The notes beneath the pieces were generated by a model that searched no databases, had not been told where the DNA came from, and was given only the letters and a program-made list of their open reading frames with translations. From positions 357,713 to 413,762 of the forward strand of contig CM074808.1 of NCBI GenBank assembly GCA_037447605.1: a DNA stretch of 56,050 bases. Reading direction: 5' to 3'. Shown here in pieces: positions 1 to 21,827 of the stretch (position 1 is the stretch's first letter; the number at the start of each line of letters is the position of its first letter). The stretch comes from Zygnema circumcarinatum (Eukaryota; Streptophyta; Zygnematophyceae; Zygnematales; Zygnemataceae). The position numbers were made by a program, and so were the translations under genes.

Positions 1-1245
1 GGGTGGGGAGATTTCGGGATTTTTATAAGGGTTTTGAGAGTTTGAAGATTTAGGGTTTCTTGGAAGGGAGGTGAGCATTGACACAAGGGTTGAGTTGGTT
101 GCAGAAACTTCAACAAGCCTTTGGAGATTGGATTTTTGACCGGGTCAATGGAACTCGGTGGCTTGTGGACTGCCCTGCGCCCTGCAACCACTGCAAGTTG
201 AGGAAAAAAAAGAAAGCTTGACCGCTCTCCCTCTCTCTCCCTCTCTCTTCCCCCTCCCTCACTCCCTCTCCTCCCTCCCTCCCTCCTAAACAGAGCTCTA
301 AAGGAGAGCTCCAAATTTATAACCAGATGTATTCATTCAGTCCCCTGCATGACAGGAAGAAGTTTCCTTGACTTTATCAAGCAGGTCATCAGGGAAAATA
401 AAGGCTACACAGGCAATAGATAAAAACAAAGACTGCTTCGCAAAGCAGATTCTTGAAAGCTGTCCAATGTTTTTTTGTTTTTTCATGGTTATTTCTTTAG
501 GTTAGCAATATTGAATTCTTTATTACTCTCCTCAATTTATGAGTGAGTTAAAATGGTTTGTTCACAATTGACGCGATTTGGATCGCGGATTGAAGGTAGA
601 ACTGTTTAGGATCGTCGCCAAGTATAGCGGAGAGGGAGTGGTAGAGGGAGGGGTGGAGAGAGAGAGAGAGAGGGAGGGAGAGGGGGAGAGAGAGAAATGG
701 GAGAATAATCAGATTGTCAGTTCTTCCACTCTGTTTGTTCACATGTCCGAGTGTCCCCCTGCCAACATAGATCGCCCAGTCACAGTTTTACTGCGCAACT
801 GAACGACAGCGATGTGAACATGTCTCCACGCGCACATGTACAGGTGTGCCGTTAGTCCAATCGACCATTCACGGCTTGCCTTGTGGCAGCTGTGTCACTA
901 GAACGGTAACAGTTTCACTAGTCCTCAGTTCCAAAGTCTGATGCTTCCTTCCACTAGGCCCCAACTTCAACACATTGTTTTCTTCAAGCGAACGCATGTC
1001 GAACAAACTTCTCTCACTTAAGAATTCATGAGCATAGGCCAGCATCAAATGGGCTTGTTTCCAAGCTGGCCCTCCAACGCTCCATTCTTCTTTTTTCAAG
1101 CTCTCCCCAATTGGACACATCTGGTACAGCTTACAGCTTACAGCTTACTAACAGAAAACCCTAAAATCTTCGCTGCCTCACATCCCCCCCCCCCCAAAAA
1201 ACCAAACCCAAAAATCTCTAAATTCTCAAAGGCCGGCGCTACCCT
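1..1245. other. Left-edge spacer, no gene recognised
   Basis: This stretch lies downstream of the F-box gene that ends at 1246. It holds a short CT-rich tract near 222-290, a GA-rich tract near 632-695 and a run of C at about 1184-1195. Reading frames are short and low in complexity. The first part may contain 3' untranslated sequence of the F-box transcript, but I see no clear polyadenylation signal or exon. Confidence 0.5.
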
Positions 1246-3140
1246 CTAGTAGAAGATCAAATAGCAGCCCCTCTCTTTGAGAACATCGGAAGCCTGCGAA
1301 CTCGCCAATTGCGAACATGTGATCAAGAGAGTGAGCCACTGACATCCTTCAGCCACCTTCAGCAGCCCGGGTCCCCTCACATTCTCGCAGACTATGTCGA
1401 GGCTCCGGAGACGCTGGCACTTAGCAATGTGTTCAAGGCCCTCATCAGAAATTCCCGTCCACGAGAGCTTCAGATCAACCAACTCACGGCAGCTATCACC
1501 GATTGCTATCAGACTCAAGTCTGTGATTTCTCTGCACCTGCAGAGATTGTAGGACAGGCCATTTGAAAATTAGGGTTTGCTGTCCCTTCAGAGCATTCCT
1601 TGATTACAGCAAAAGGGATGTTTCTTTGAGGTATTGTCGCTTACCTTCTGAGGTTCAGACGGCGAAGCTGAGGAGTAGCATTTACCATTCTCCTCAAACC
1701 GTGGTCTCCAATGCTCTCCCATTCCAAATGAAGTTCCTTCAAGGAACTACCACGAGCTCCTATTAAAGCGCTTCCCAGAATGGACCACCTGTTGCCGATC
1801 TGTGCTTCAAATTGACGTAACTTCCCGCTATTTTCAATCAATTTACGGAAGCTCTGTGCGTCATCCTCAACCTCACCTTCGTTCGGAACCGCTCTTTCAT
1901 CAACGGTAAGCTGAAGAGACATCTCCTGCAAATTCGGAAACTCCTTTCCAAGAGTTTCAAATGCCCTACTTTGAAACGCCGTAGAAAGTCGCAGACTTTT
2001 CAGCTCGGAGCAGTGTGCAAGATACTCCAGTCCTGAGGGAGATACCTTTGCCAACCCCCAGAACTCTAAAGTTTCAATCTTTGGAAGTTTTTTCGAGATT
2101 GCTCGCAGTGTGTTGTCTGCAACTGCTTGTCGAATTCGAAGACATGTCAAGCTTTTATTGTGATGAAGCATCTGTACAAATTGCTTACTGTTTACATCAA
2201 AGGCACGCGGACCTATTTTGAGAGAGCGGAGGGAAGTACATTTGGAAAGAGACTGTAAAGCCGACCTAGAAAGCACACATTGAAGAATAACGTTCTCAAT
2301 GGGGGCACCAGCACGAACGATGTAGTTCAGAAGAGAGTCCATAATACCTCCATCTGTTGTGATGTTCAGCTCTTTCAAATTAGTGCACTTTACGTCCTCG
2401 AAGGTCAAATTATCGCAAGAAAAGTTCGGGCCTCCCATGAACGAGATTGAGGTTAAATTCTGAAACCCCAAAACTACAGAGATTGCTTCCGAGCCGCTGC
2501 CGCAGCAGTCATCTATGCTCAATTTGTCAAGACAGTCCTTCGTTTTTTCCAAAAAAACCTTCAAACCGTTCGGAGTGATGCAATACGGCTGCGGCATATC
2601 AAGCAAGCTTATAACTCGCCTCGTCGAATGCCACCGGAGACTAAACTCATTCAAAGAAACGCAGCCACTTCCAATAGACTTTAACCCCACATCAGAAACT
2701 AACTGCAAGCCATGCACACGCAGGACCTGCAGACTTGACATTAGGGCGATGTTTCCGAGTCCAATGTCAGTGAATTGGAGAGCATTTCCAATTCGGCTGT
2801 GAATAACATGCAGCTCCCGCAGTGCAGGCGCTCCCACCGCAATCATATGAAGATGCTTATCCTGCATCTCTTCTGCTCCTGCACTTAAATGCAAAACTCG
2901 GCAGCTTGAAAACCTCCTAAGGACCTGCGGCAGTCTGTCGAAGCACCGGCACGTTATCTGATGAATGGTGGAGGTTAGCGCTTCTTTACAAAGGCGAGAA
3001 GAGCGAGCAAACGCGTCACGATCAGGGGGATCATCGAGATATGACATCACAAGGCTGCAAAGGTCCGGGTCGCTGAGAAGGGCTACCAAGGGAGAGGGAC
3101 CTCCCGCTCCAACAGCTAGCCGAGCTCTCTTCGTCGCCAT
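1246..3140 (-). CDS. F-box / leucine-rich-repeat protein
   Basis: Two exons read on the minus strand: 3140-1645 and 1537-1246, 595 residues in all. The first starts at the ATG encoding MATKRARLAV, chosen because the upstream in-frame extension is only translated GAGGGA repeat. The donor (AG/gtaagc) and acceptor (ctctgcag/G) agree in phase. Residues about 27-65 form a degenerate F-box (LSDPDLCSLVMSYLDDPPDR). The rest is a chain of leucine-rich repeats with recurring 'SDVGLKSIG', 'GLEYLAHCSELKSLRLS' and 'ISDEGLEHIAKC' units. By family knowledge such proteins are the substrate-receptor part of SCF (SKP1-cullin-F-box) ubiquitin ligases. The layout recalls the VFB/SKIP2 or TIR1/COI1 groups, but I cannot assign an orthologue or a substrate. 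It shares a short promoter region with RPL23. Confidence 0.85.
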
Positions 3141-3180
3141 TTGGGGGCTGAACCACAGCACCGCCCCTACTTTGGAACTC

Positions 3181-3385
3181 TCCCTCTCCCTCTCCCTCTC
3201 CCTCTCCCTCTCCCTCTCCCTCCCTCTCCCTCTCCCCCTCCCCCTCCCTCTCCCTCTCCCTCTCCCTCTCCTTCTCCTCTCCTCTCCCTCTCCTCTCCCT
3301 CTCCCTCTCCCTCCTCCTCTCCCTCTCCCTCTCCCGCTCCCTCCCTCTCCCTCTCCCTCTCCCTCTCCCTCTCCCTCTCCCTCGC
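3181..3385. repeat. (CCCTCT)n microsatellite
   Basis: Nearly uninterrupted CCCTCT hexamers with a few CCCCTC variants. It lies just upstream of the F-box start codon, so it would be GA-rich leader or promoter sequence for that gene. Confidence 0.9.
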
Positions 3386-3608
3386 CCCTTAACTTATAGG
3401 GTTTCAAAGATTTACGAGTGCCTTCCTATCTCTCTCGTCCTTCTCTGTTTTCACGTTTTCGCGCTCCAAACCCCTTCACCCCCTCCCTCTCTCTCGCCCT
3501 TTCTGTTCCTCTCCCTCCTTCCCTCTACAATTTTAGGGTTTCCAAAACTCCCCCTCGTTCAGAGTGACCCAAAAAGTAATAATTTTGGAAAAAAAATCAA
3601 GCGACGTG

Positions 3609-3715
3609 TGCGACTACTCCGACTGTTCAGATGCGCCCTTTGCAGATCTAACGATTCACATTACATGCGACAATGTGCGACTTGACCATGCGACGATCGT
3701 GCGACTGTGTGCGAC
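3609..3715 (+). promoter_or_regulatory. Cluster of six TGCGAC boxes
   Basis: TGCGAC occurs at 3609, 3666, 3676, 3689, 3700 and 3710, all on the plus strand. The last five are spaced 10, 13, 11 and 10 bp, close to one helical turn. They lie about 100-210 bp before the RPL23 start. The regulatory role is inferred from spacing and position only. Confidence 0.4.
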
Positions 3716-3817
3716 TCTCCTGCGTCGCAGGGCCGCTCGCTTAGGCGCCAGCGCGCCCTACGACGGCTCTCTTTCTGAAGTCGGCGCTGAGCGCGCATCT
3801 GCTCAGGGGTGCCCGCC

Positions 3818-6569
<2,752 letters not shown>

Positions 6570-8165
6570 GTCACTGCAAACCGTGTGTGAGTGGTAAGGT
6601 CTCTCTCTCTCTCTCTCTCTATCCTCTCTGTCTTTCTCACTCTCTCCCTTTCACTCTCTCGCACACGCACACTCTGGGAGAGGAGGCGGAGAGGTTACCG
6701 GGCTTTTTCGGATTAATAAAATGGAGGCATCTGGGTTTAGAAGTTTTGATGGGAGTCCTCCATGCGAAGCTCAGCTGTTGGGAGGATTCCAGGTTTTTTA
6801 CAGTATCGCTAATCTGATGTGGGTTCTATGTGATGATATGGGTTATGGTTGGCTGGCATGTTATCCTCACCATAATCACGCGCATGGCGCTTTCACTGTT
6901 TAGTGCAGGTGTTGTTTCGCCCTTCTATCCTTTTAAGTGTTGGAAACTACGGGTTTAGAAATAGAGCTGATGTCATTTTGTCAGGTATGCAGATGACTCA
7001 CCACTCCATATTGTATGTGTCTTTCCTTCAGGAAGAGGAATATGCGCAGTGCAGAGAGGGAGACGCAGAGGGGCTCGACCGTGAAGCAGTTCGCTGTTTA
7101 TCTGCACCTCAGTGGATAGGGCTATGCAGGATGCATTGTGGAGAGGGAAATTCTGAGCTCTTGAAACTACGAGCATGGAGGGCATCATATGCCTTATGGA
7201 ATGAGTTGGGTTTTTGGTTTCCTGTTCAGATTCCAAAGTGTGCCTGTCTGACCCCCTCTTATGGCTGTGTTGCTAAGTCGGAAACCCTAAGGACATGATT
7301 GAAATATGATCTCAATCTTAACCAGTAGTAACACAGAAGTACGGGATTGGAGGAAAATAATTCACATATGACCCTTGTAGTACTAAAGGGGGGAAGTTGT
7401 GGCATTGATCTCACGATGACGATGCCATCAAACAGTGCTAAAGCAACAATAACAATGTTATGACTTCATGGTGTGGCATTATCACTATGTAATTCTATCC
7501 GCATGCGGGCTCACGTTCTCCAAAAAATCCCTCCCTCATTTGCTTGCTTAACCACAGAAACTCTTAGTGTAACGTACCCTTGCGTTCCTTTCCGTTACGT
7601 CAGAATTGAACTGCGACAGAACATAACTGAACGTGCCCCATTCGCACATGTGGGCACCTCGTGGACCACCCCAAGTGCCTGGACCTTCTAGAAGCTTCCG
7701 TCGTTTTGGACTGTACATTAGTACGAATATGTTACAGGTGCGAACATCATACATGTATTGTACGAATATGTAGCGAGTAGTATTACCCTCCTACCATCGA
7801 GTATGTTCTGCTAAGCATTACATAACGTACGGATATGTATGACCATTCAGCCAAAGCACAGCTGGCGTGCCCTCAATTCCACGCTATGTCCATCCTCTCC
7901 CTCCGTCCCGCCCTCGCTCTCCCTTCCTCTCTAATTCTCTCTCCCTCTCTCCCTCCCTCTCTCACTCTAATTCTCTCTCCCTCCCCCACTCTCTCCCTCT
8001 CTAATTCTCTCTCCCCCTCTCTCCCTCCCTCTCTCCTTCTCTTATTCTCTCTCCCCCTCTCTCCCTCACCTCTCTCCCTCTCTCTCTCTTTCCCTCTCTC
8101 GCCCTCCCTCTCTCTCTCTCCACCTTTCACTGTGCCCAACTTCCTTTTTGCTCGACCCCTCCGCC
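6570..8165. other. Spacer between RPL23 and the 15-exon gene
   Basis: No exon could be recognised. The first part probably contains the RPL23 3' untranslated region. A short (CT)n run lies at 6600-6621. Three copies of a TACGRATATGT motif occur at about 7722, 7761 and 7828. From 7890 to 8122 the sequence is CT-rich and leads directly to the start codon at 8166, so it may be promoter or leader of that gene. Confidence 0.5.
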
Positions 8166-15929
<7,764 letters not shown>

Positions 15930-16946
15930 GAAATATCGCGGTATATCGGGCAAGATGCGATATATCGCGGTGGAACAAGAACGGAAGCTCTGTAGTCGTT
16001 TTTATGTGGAGAGCAGTTGAGAAATTTCACAAGCGGTTAAATTTTGTGCATAGAATCACGCGGTTTTGGAGGGAGGGGGGGGGGGGGACTTGTTCTGGGA
16101 TTGAAGGAGGGGGTTTGGATGTACAGCGAGGGTTCAGGGTTTGAGGCGAGAGCTTTTGTAAAGGGAGAGAGCTTGTAAACTTTAGATTCCATTATGGCGA
16201 ATGATTTTGGTTTACATATTTTAATTTCTTGACGATGTCTTGATGGCTCGGTGTTTCGTTTTTTAGTCAATGAACTAAATTCGTACCGAGGCACTTCAAG
16301 CAAAATTTCAACGGAAAAACCCATTAATACCTTTAATTAAATATTGGAAGCCCCTTGAGGTCCCGTAGGACAAAGTAGAGGGAGGAAACAATTGTCGTCG
16401 TGGGACTTTGAAGGGAATATTTTTTTTTTATGCATCACATTCACATTTCGCTTCATCTGGTTACTTTGTTTTAGAAAAGAGTGTATTATGGAATGTAGGG
16501 TGATAAGCTTTCCCACTATTTTTGTTAACTAATGTTTTTAATTTTTCATCCTCTTGTCGTAATAAAGCATCATCAAGTCAAGAGTTATGTCTGACCAATT
16601 GAAATTGTGAGGCCAAAAGTGCATTAGGAGAGAAAGAGTGCAGGATGGCAAGTCGAGGGAAAGGGAGAGGTAACGAGAGACGAGAGGGAGAGGGAGGGTG
16701 GGAGACCGGGGGATGCGAGAGAGAGAGGGAAAGGGGAAAGAGAGGGAGAAAAAGGAAAGAGAGGAAGAGGAAAGAAAGAGTGTGGGAGTGTGTGTGTCCC
16801 GTATTTTTCTGCCTTTGGCGGGCCTTTCTGCGGGCCGGGCTGCCAATCAATGTGCTCGAACTCAGCTGCGTGACGTGACAGTCGCTAGACGCGCTACGCA
16901 GACGAGGTTTTTTTTTTTCAAAGTCGTACGCAGCCAATCAGAGGGG

Positions 16947-16983
16947 GTCCATCGATTGCGAGGACTCCTCGCAATCGATGGAC
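16947..16983. repeat. Perfect 18-bp-arm palindrome
   Basis: The arm starting GTCCATCGATTGCGAGGA is followed by a single C and then its exact reverse complement, ending at 16983. A shorter hairpin (GTGTCCC, five bases, GGGACAC) follows at 16996-17014. Neither is followed by a T-run, so this is not a typical terminator. Confidence 0.9.
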
Positions 16984-17325
16984 ACAGGATCACAGGTGTC
17001 CCACCGAGGGACACTGTGCGGACGCGGTAAGGGCACGGAGGTGGGGGGTAGAGACACACCGCCGTCGCACGGTGACCAATGAGATCGGCGCCACGGTGGT
17101 GGAAATTTTTCGATTTAGGGCATCTTGGCAGAGGGGGCAATTCTGGAACCGACGCGATATAAAGCGGTATGAAAGTATTGGATATATCGCGATCTTACAG
17201 CGCTCAATATATTCCGGTTTGGAGGAATGCGTAATATATCTCTATGTTGTAAAAATCAATATAGCGATATATCGCATTGGAAGGCTACGTGATATTATTC
17301 GAAGCCCTTCCGGCGAATCACAGGC

Positions 17326-17353
17326 TGCCACGTGCTGGAGGCTCCACGTGGCA
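17326..17353. promoter_or_regulatory. Inverted pair of G-boxes
   Basis: TGCCACGTG and its inverse CACGTGGCA are separated by ten bases, about 280 bp before the start codon at 17631. CACGTG is the known core site for plant bZIP and bHLH factors such as HY5 and PIFs. Control of the downstream gene is inferred. Confidence 0.5.
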
Positions 17354-17630
17354 AAGGGCCCTTTCCAGACCATTCTCCTCTCCACCTGCCTCTCTCTCTC
17401 TCTCCCTCTGTTATGTGTGTGAGGCAGAGAGAGGGGAGGGAGAGGACAGGCTTGTCTGGCAGCCGCGGATGCTCTCCGTCCCCTTAAAATTTGCGCCTTT
17501 CTGTACGCGAGAGTGTTGAAACCATAAATGCGCAAAGGCACGAAAGTATCACCATTACAACCCCACCGCCCATTGTTCTATTTCTCCAGCCCTCCCACCT
17601 CCCCCTCTCCTCCTCCTCCCCCTCCGCCCC

Positions 17631-18959
17631 ATGGAGGGAAGCACAGAGAGAGCCAAGCTCCAGGCGGGCGTTCAAGCTCTCCGGCGGTCAGCAGAAAGTT
17701 TGAGCTCTGCTCTGACCTCTGCCCGAGAAAACTTCTCAGAGAGAATTAAATCCTATCTAAATGTGCTAAATAAATTACAGAGCAATCCAGATAGGGTGAA
17801 AAATCCAAAGACTTCGCCGCTTTCAAGTGGGTCTGGTGGGCGGGAGGCGGCCATGGCGAGGGAGAGAGAGAGGGGAGGTAGTGGGGTGGGAGAGAGAGGG
17901 CGGAGGAGAGTGTACGGAAATGCGGAGGTGAAGGTGGAGAGGCTCTATGTAGCGGACGCTCACAAATTGGTTCCGAGAATTTACACTTTTGGGTAAGGAA
18001 GGGAGGGAGTGAGGGGGGGAGGGAGAGAGAAAGACATGGAGAGAGAGACTGAGAGGGAAGTGGGGTGAGGCAGAGTGAAGAGGAGCAACTGACAGAGAGA
18101 CCAGTTTGGAACTGGGAGGGGAGAGAAGGTGTTGTGGGAGAGCGTAAAGGAGAGTCGAGAGAGAGAGGGAGAGAGAGAGAGCGGCACTGAGCGGCTCTCA
18201 TTTGCTGGTGCTGTTTAAAAGTCGCCCTAACTTTTCCAATGGATGTTTTCTCGATAATCCGAAAGCCAACCAACTAACCAACCAACCCTTAATACCATCC
18301 CTTGCAGGTATGACTTCAAGAACTGGAATGAGTACTGGGCAATTCTTAACACTGGAGAACTATATTTCGGTCTGCCCCCCGGAGACTTTCACAATTTTGA
18401 CTATGAGACGGAGCGGCGGGAGAACCCACATCGATTCCGCCCTTATAAGTTGGATAAAAATCTCATTTCTGGGTTTGAATATAATGGCAGGGAGATCTCT
18501 TTTGAATTAGGGCAAGAGTCTGTGGCTGTAGACAGCGGCACCATTTTTAAACGTGTGGATCCATGCACGAATTTTCGGTTTAACGGAGTTTTTCGCCATG
18601 AAGCTTACGCAGATGCCGTCGAAAGCGCTAATGCAAACGGTTTACCGGGTCAAACCACGTTCCAATTTTCAGAAGATGGAAATTTTAAGGTTAAGGGATG
18701 TAGCTCAGGAAGGTGCTTATTGCCGAGACCTCATGCGTGGGAGCTGAGGGAGAGAGGGAGGCGCATTGAGAGCCGCGGATACGATGCGGGTGTAGAGAGA
18801 GAGGGGCTTTATCACATATTGGAGAATAAAATTGAGCTGGAATATAGCGATGGGAGCGTTGAAAGGGCCTTCTTCTTTCGGTATCCGGGCGATGAGGCAC
18901 ATATTCTGAGCATCAATGGAGTTAACTATTTTAAGCAGGAGGGTTGTAACTATGGGTAA
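17631..18959 (+). CDS. Conserved-looking protein of unknown function, 337 aa
   Basis: Two exons, 17631-17992 and 18308-18959, joined in phase (GG/gtaagg ... ttgcag/G). Residues 1-45 look helical (TERAKLQAGVQALRRSAESL). Residues about 60-100 are low-complexity and Arg/Gly-rich. From about residue 100 the sequence is rich in aromatic and beta-type segments, such as YDFKNWNEYWAILNTGELYF, GREISFELG and FRFNGVFRHEAY. The last ~110 residues read like a beta-barrel or lipocalin-like unit: a sensing strand (TTFQFSEDGNFKVKG), then GLYHILENKIELEYSDGSVE, then FFFRYPGDEAHILSINGVNY. I do not recognise a named family and see no signal peptide or membrane helix. An inverted G-box pair lies upstream. The intron is filled with GA-rich repeat. 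Confidence 0.75.
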
Positions 18960-19493
18960 TCAGTTCAGTTTCTTTCTTCTTGCTGATTATGTATGCATGT
19001 ATTCTATGTACGATGATGAACAGAAGCATAATAATTACAGCGATGTATGGTGATGTCAGGTGCTGAATTATAAGGATGACTACCCTAAACCCTAATCCTT
19101 AAATCCTAACCCGCGCAGTGATGGCATGACGGTGGTTTTGACTTTCACAAAAGCCCTCCCTAAGTTACCAAACAATTTAGTATTTTAAATCATAAAAAGA
19201 TTAAGTTGTTCACAGTGTTGGGCTGCCAACCATGCCGAAGCTCAACACCATGAGGCCATGCCCCTTGGCATGATGCACCACCACCCCACCCCATGCCATG
19301 TCACGTCACGTTGTGTCACGTCACATCCCATTCACATTCACAGGGCGCAATAGTCCGCAGCTTCTCAAGATGAGGACGGACGCGCCATTTACAGACAGCC
19401 TCATGCATGCATGCATGTATGTATGCATGCAGGCATGCATGGGTCAAGCAGAAACCACTCGGAAAAAAGCGACCTGCTATGTTAGGGTTGAAG
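18960..19493. other. Convergent spacer before SMU1 stop
   Basis: The 3' ends of the 337-aa gene (plus) and SMU1 (minus) face each other here. It contains TCACGTCACG units near 19300, a CATG-rich alternating tract at 19402-19442 and CCCTAAACCCTAATCC-type telomere-like sequence near 19083. No coding sequence was recognised. Confidence 0.5.
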
Positions 19494-21791
19494 TTAGGGC
19501 TGCCAAAGCTTGAGAGTGCTGTCCTCGCTGAAGGTCGCGAGAAGGTTCCGATGGGGATGATGGGTCACGCCGATCACATCCTTGTCATGCACCTGCATGC
19601 AACAAAAAGGGGGTTCGAAAAAAAATAGGGTTTGGGAGATGATATGGAAGCTTTCGGAGTCCGAGATACGAAAAAAAAGAAATGGGGTCTTTTCATCAAC
19701 TCGATATACGAATGCGTGGCTTAGATTTTCCAGCGCCTTTTATTTTTGTTTCAAGTTTCCAAATTTTTTTTAGGAAAAGTGACTTACATTCATGAGATGT
19801 TCGAGCTTCCCGGATTGATACCCAAAGCAGTACAAATTTCTGTTACATAAATCCCCACCGTCAAAACACACGGCAGAGAGCTCAAAAGACTTAAAAAAAA
19901 ACTGAAAAAGGGCTGTACGGGTTTAGGGCAAGAAACAAAATATAGCTTCTTAAAAAAAATAGGGTTCAGAAGTTGGTCCAATGGAAGCTGCACACCTGTC
20001 CTCTCCCACGCAATAGATCCAATCTCCTTTTGGAGATAGGCACGCCCCGACAAAATCTCCTCCTTCTCTCTTACCCGAAGAAAAACTTTTCACCACCTGA
20101 CCGCATATAATTCAACCACCCAAAATCAATCTTGAAAATAAACTACTCCTTTCCTCCCACCCCTTTTTTACCCATTCCAAGTATAATGAGTTTTAGGGGC
20201 TTTTAGGGTTTTTAGGGTTTTTAATATGTGCCATATTGAAGCGTTAGTTCTTTAGTTGAAGTTCCCTTACATCTCCTTTTCTTCGGGCAGGAAAAGAAAA
20301 AAAGAAAAAAATAGGGTTACCTGCCCTTGATAAGTCATCACATATATCGTCGATGATCGATTGCATACAACAATTTGATCGATATTTTTGGGCAGAGCCA
20401 TAACGGAATTCACAGATGCGTCTCCTCCCTATATCCCAAAACAGAGAACCGAAAAGACAACAATAATAATTGCATACTGATCCCTTTAATAAATTCCTCC
20501 CTCCATCCCACCCTATCGTCTCCATCCCTACGCTCCTCCTCTCCACTCCTCTGCTCTCTCTCTCTCTCTCTCTTCGCCTTTCCTCCAGCCCTTATCTTCA
20601 CTTCCCCCCCTTCTTCTCTCCCCCTCTCCTTCCTCTCCTTCTCTCCTCCCCCCTTCCCTCCTCACTCCCGCTTCCCTCCTCTCTCTCTCTCTCTCTTCTC
20701 CTTTCCTCCAGCCCTTCTCCTCTTCCTCCTCTCTCTCTTCCCTCCCTCACACTTCCCTCCCTTCTTCTCTCCTCCCTCTCCTTCCTCTCCTTCTCTCCTC
20801 CCCCCTTCCCTCACTCCCGCTTCTCTCATCTCTCCCACCCTCTCTCTCCGAGAATCACCGAATGCCACAGACCGCATTCGAATAGGGTTTGAAAATGCCA
20901 AAAGCGAAGCATCAAGACTTCCTTGGAAATGCCTTCACTCGAAACCTAAAAAAAAAAAAAAAACTCGAAATCTAATCTGAGGAAATGTTTTGAGCATTGG
21001 GACTTTTAGGGTGTGCGCTTACTCGAAGGGGCGGCGGAGGTTTGAACGTTTGTAAACAATCTTGTGACTTGGCATCCCAAACCTGCACATAACATAGGAA
21101 GTAGAGAGAGAGAGCGGGAGAGAGAGAGAGAGAGAAAAATAAGAACCACACATTTAACTTCAAAAGAAAAGGGTGCGAAAATTTTACAGAAATTGGCAGT
21201 CATTGTCTCTCTCTCTCTCCACTCTCTCCCACTCTCTCTTCCTCTCTCACCTTCACACTCCCATCACTTGACGCTGTCACGACGCGCAGTCCGTCCGAAG
21301 AAAAGATGACATTATTCACATATGAAGTGTGCCCACGGAACTCCTTCAAAGTTTTTCCTGACTTCAGGCCATGAATCCTGTCATTCACAAGAAAAAAAAA
21401 AGGGGGGGAGGTCACAAAAAATCACAACGGAAAAATCATATTTCACCTGAAACCGTTTCAATGATACAAATGATGTTGCGGAGTGAGGCACGTAGAAGCA
21501 AGATTAACAAGGAAACAAAAAGGCAGAATGAGTTGTATTGTAGGAAGAGTTAGAGAAGGTTGAAGGGGGAGGGAGAGGGGGTTGAGAGAGCGTCTCGTGA
21601 AGTAAAAACGAAGGCGAGAGAAAGAGGGGGCGAGGGAGAGAGTAGGGAAGGTAAGAGAGGGGAAGGAGTTCAGTTGGAGGCAGGGAAAGAGAGAGAGGGA
21701 GGGAGAGACAGAAAAAGAGAGAGAAAGGGAGAGAGAGGGCGAGAAAAGGAGAGAGAGAGAGAGAAAAAGAGAGCGAGAGAGAGAGAGAAAA

Positions 21792-21827
<36 letters not shown>

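Larger units (their letters stand above)
3141..3817. promoter_or_regulatory. Bidirectional promoter of F-box gene and RPL23
   Basis: The 677 bp between the two divergent start codons hold a (CCCTCT)n tract (about 3181-3385), two TAGGGTTT telo-box motifs (3397-3404 and 3534-3541) and a cluster of TGCGAC motifs (3609-3715). Telo-boxes are known from promoters and leaders of plant ribosomal-protein genes. The assignment as promoter is inferred from position. Confidence 0.6.
15930..17630. other. Spacer with palindrome and G-box pair
   Basis: No exon is recognised between the 15-exon gene and the next gene. The spacer holds ATATATCGCG-rich patches at both ends (to 15975 and 17150-17285), a GA-rich tract (16630-16785), a perfect 37-bp palindrome (16947-16983), a second hairpin (about 16996-17014) and an inverted G-box pair (17326-17353). 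The last part is the presumed promoter of the gene starting at 17631. Confidence 0.6.

Noticed and set aside
16947-16983. Palindrome as a rho-independent-type terminator
   Set aside because: There is no T-run after the stem and the region is eukaryotic nuclear DNA, so this reading has no support.
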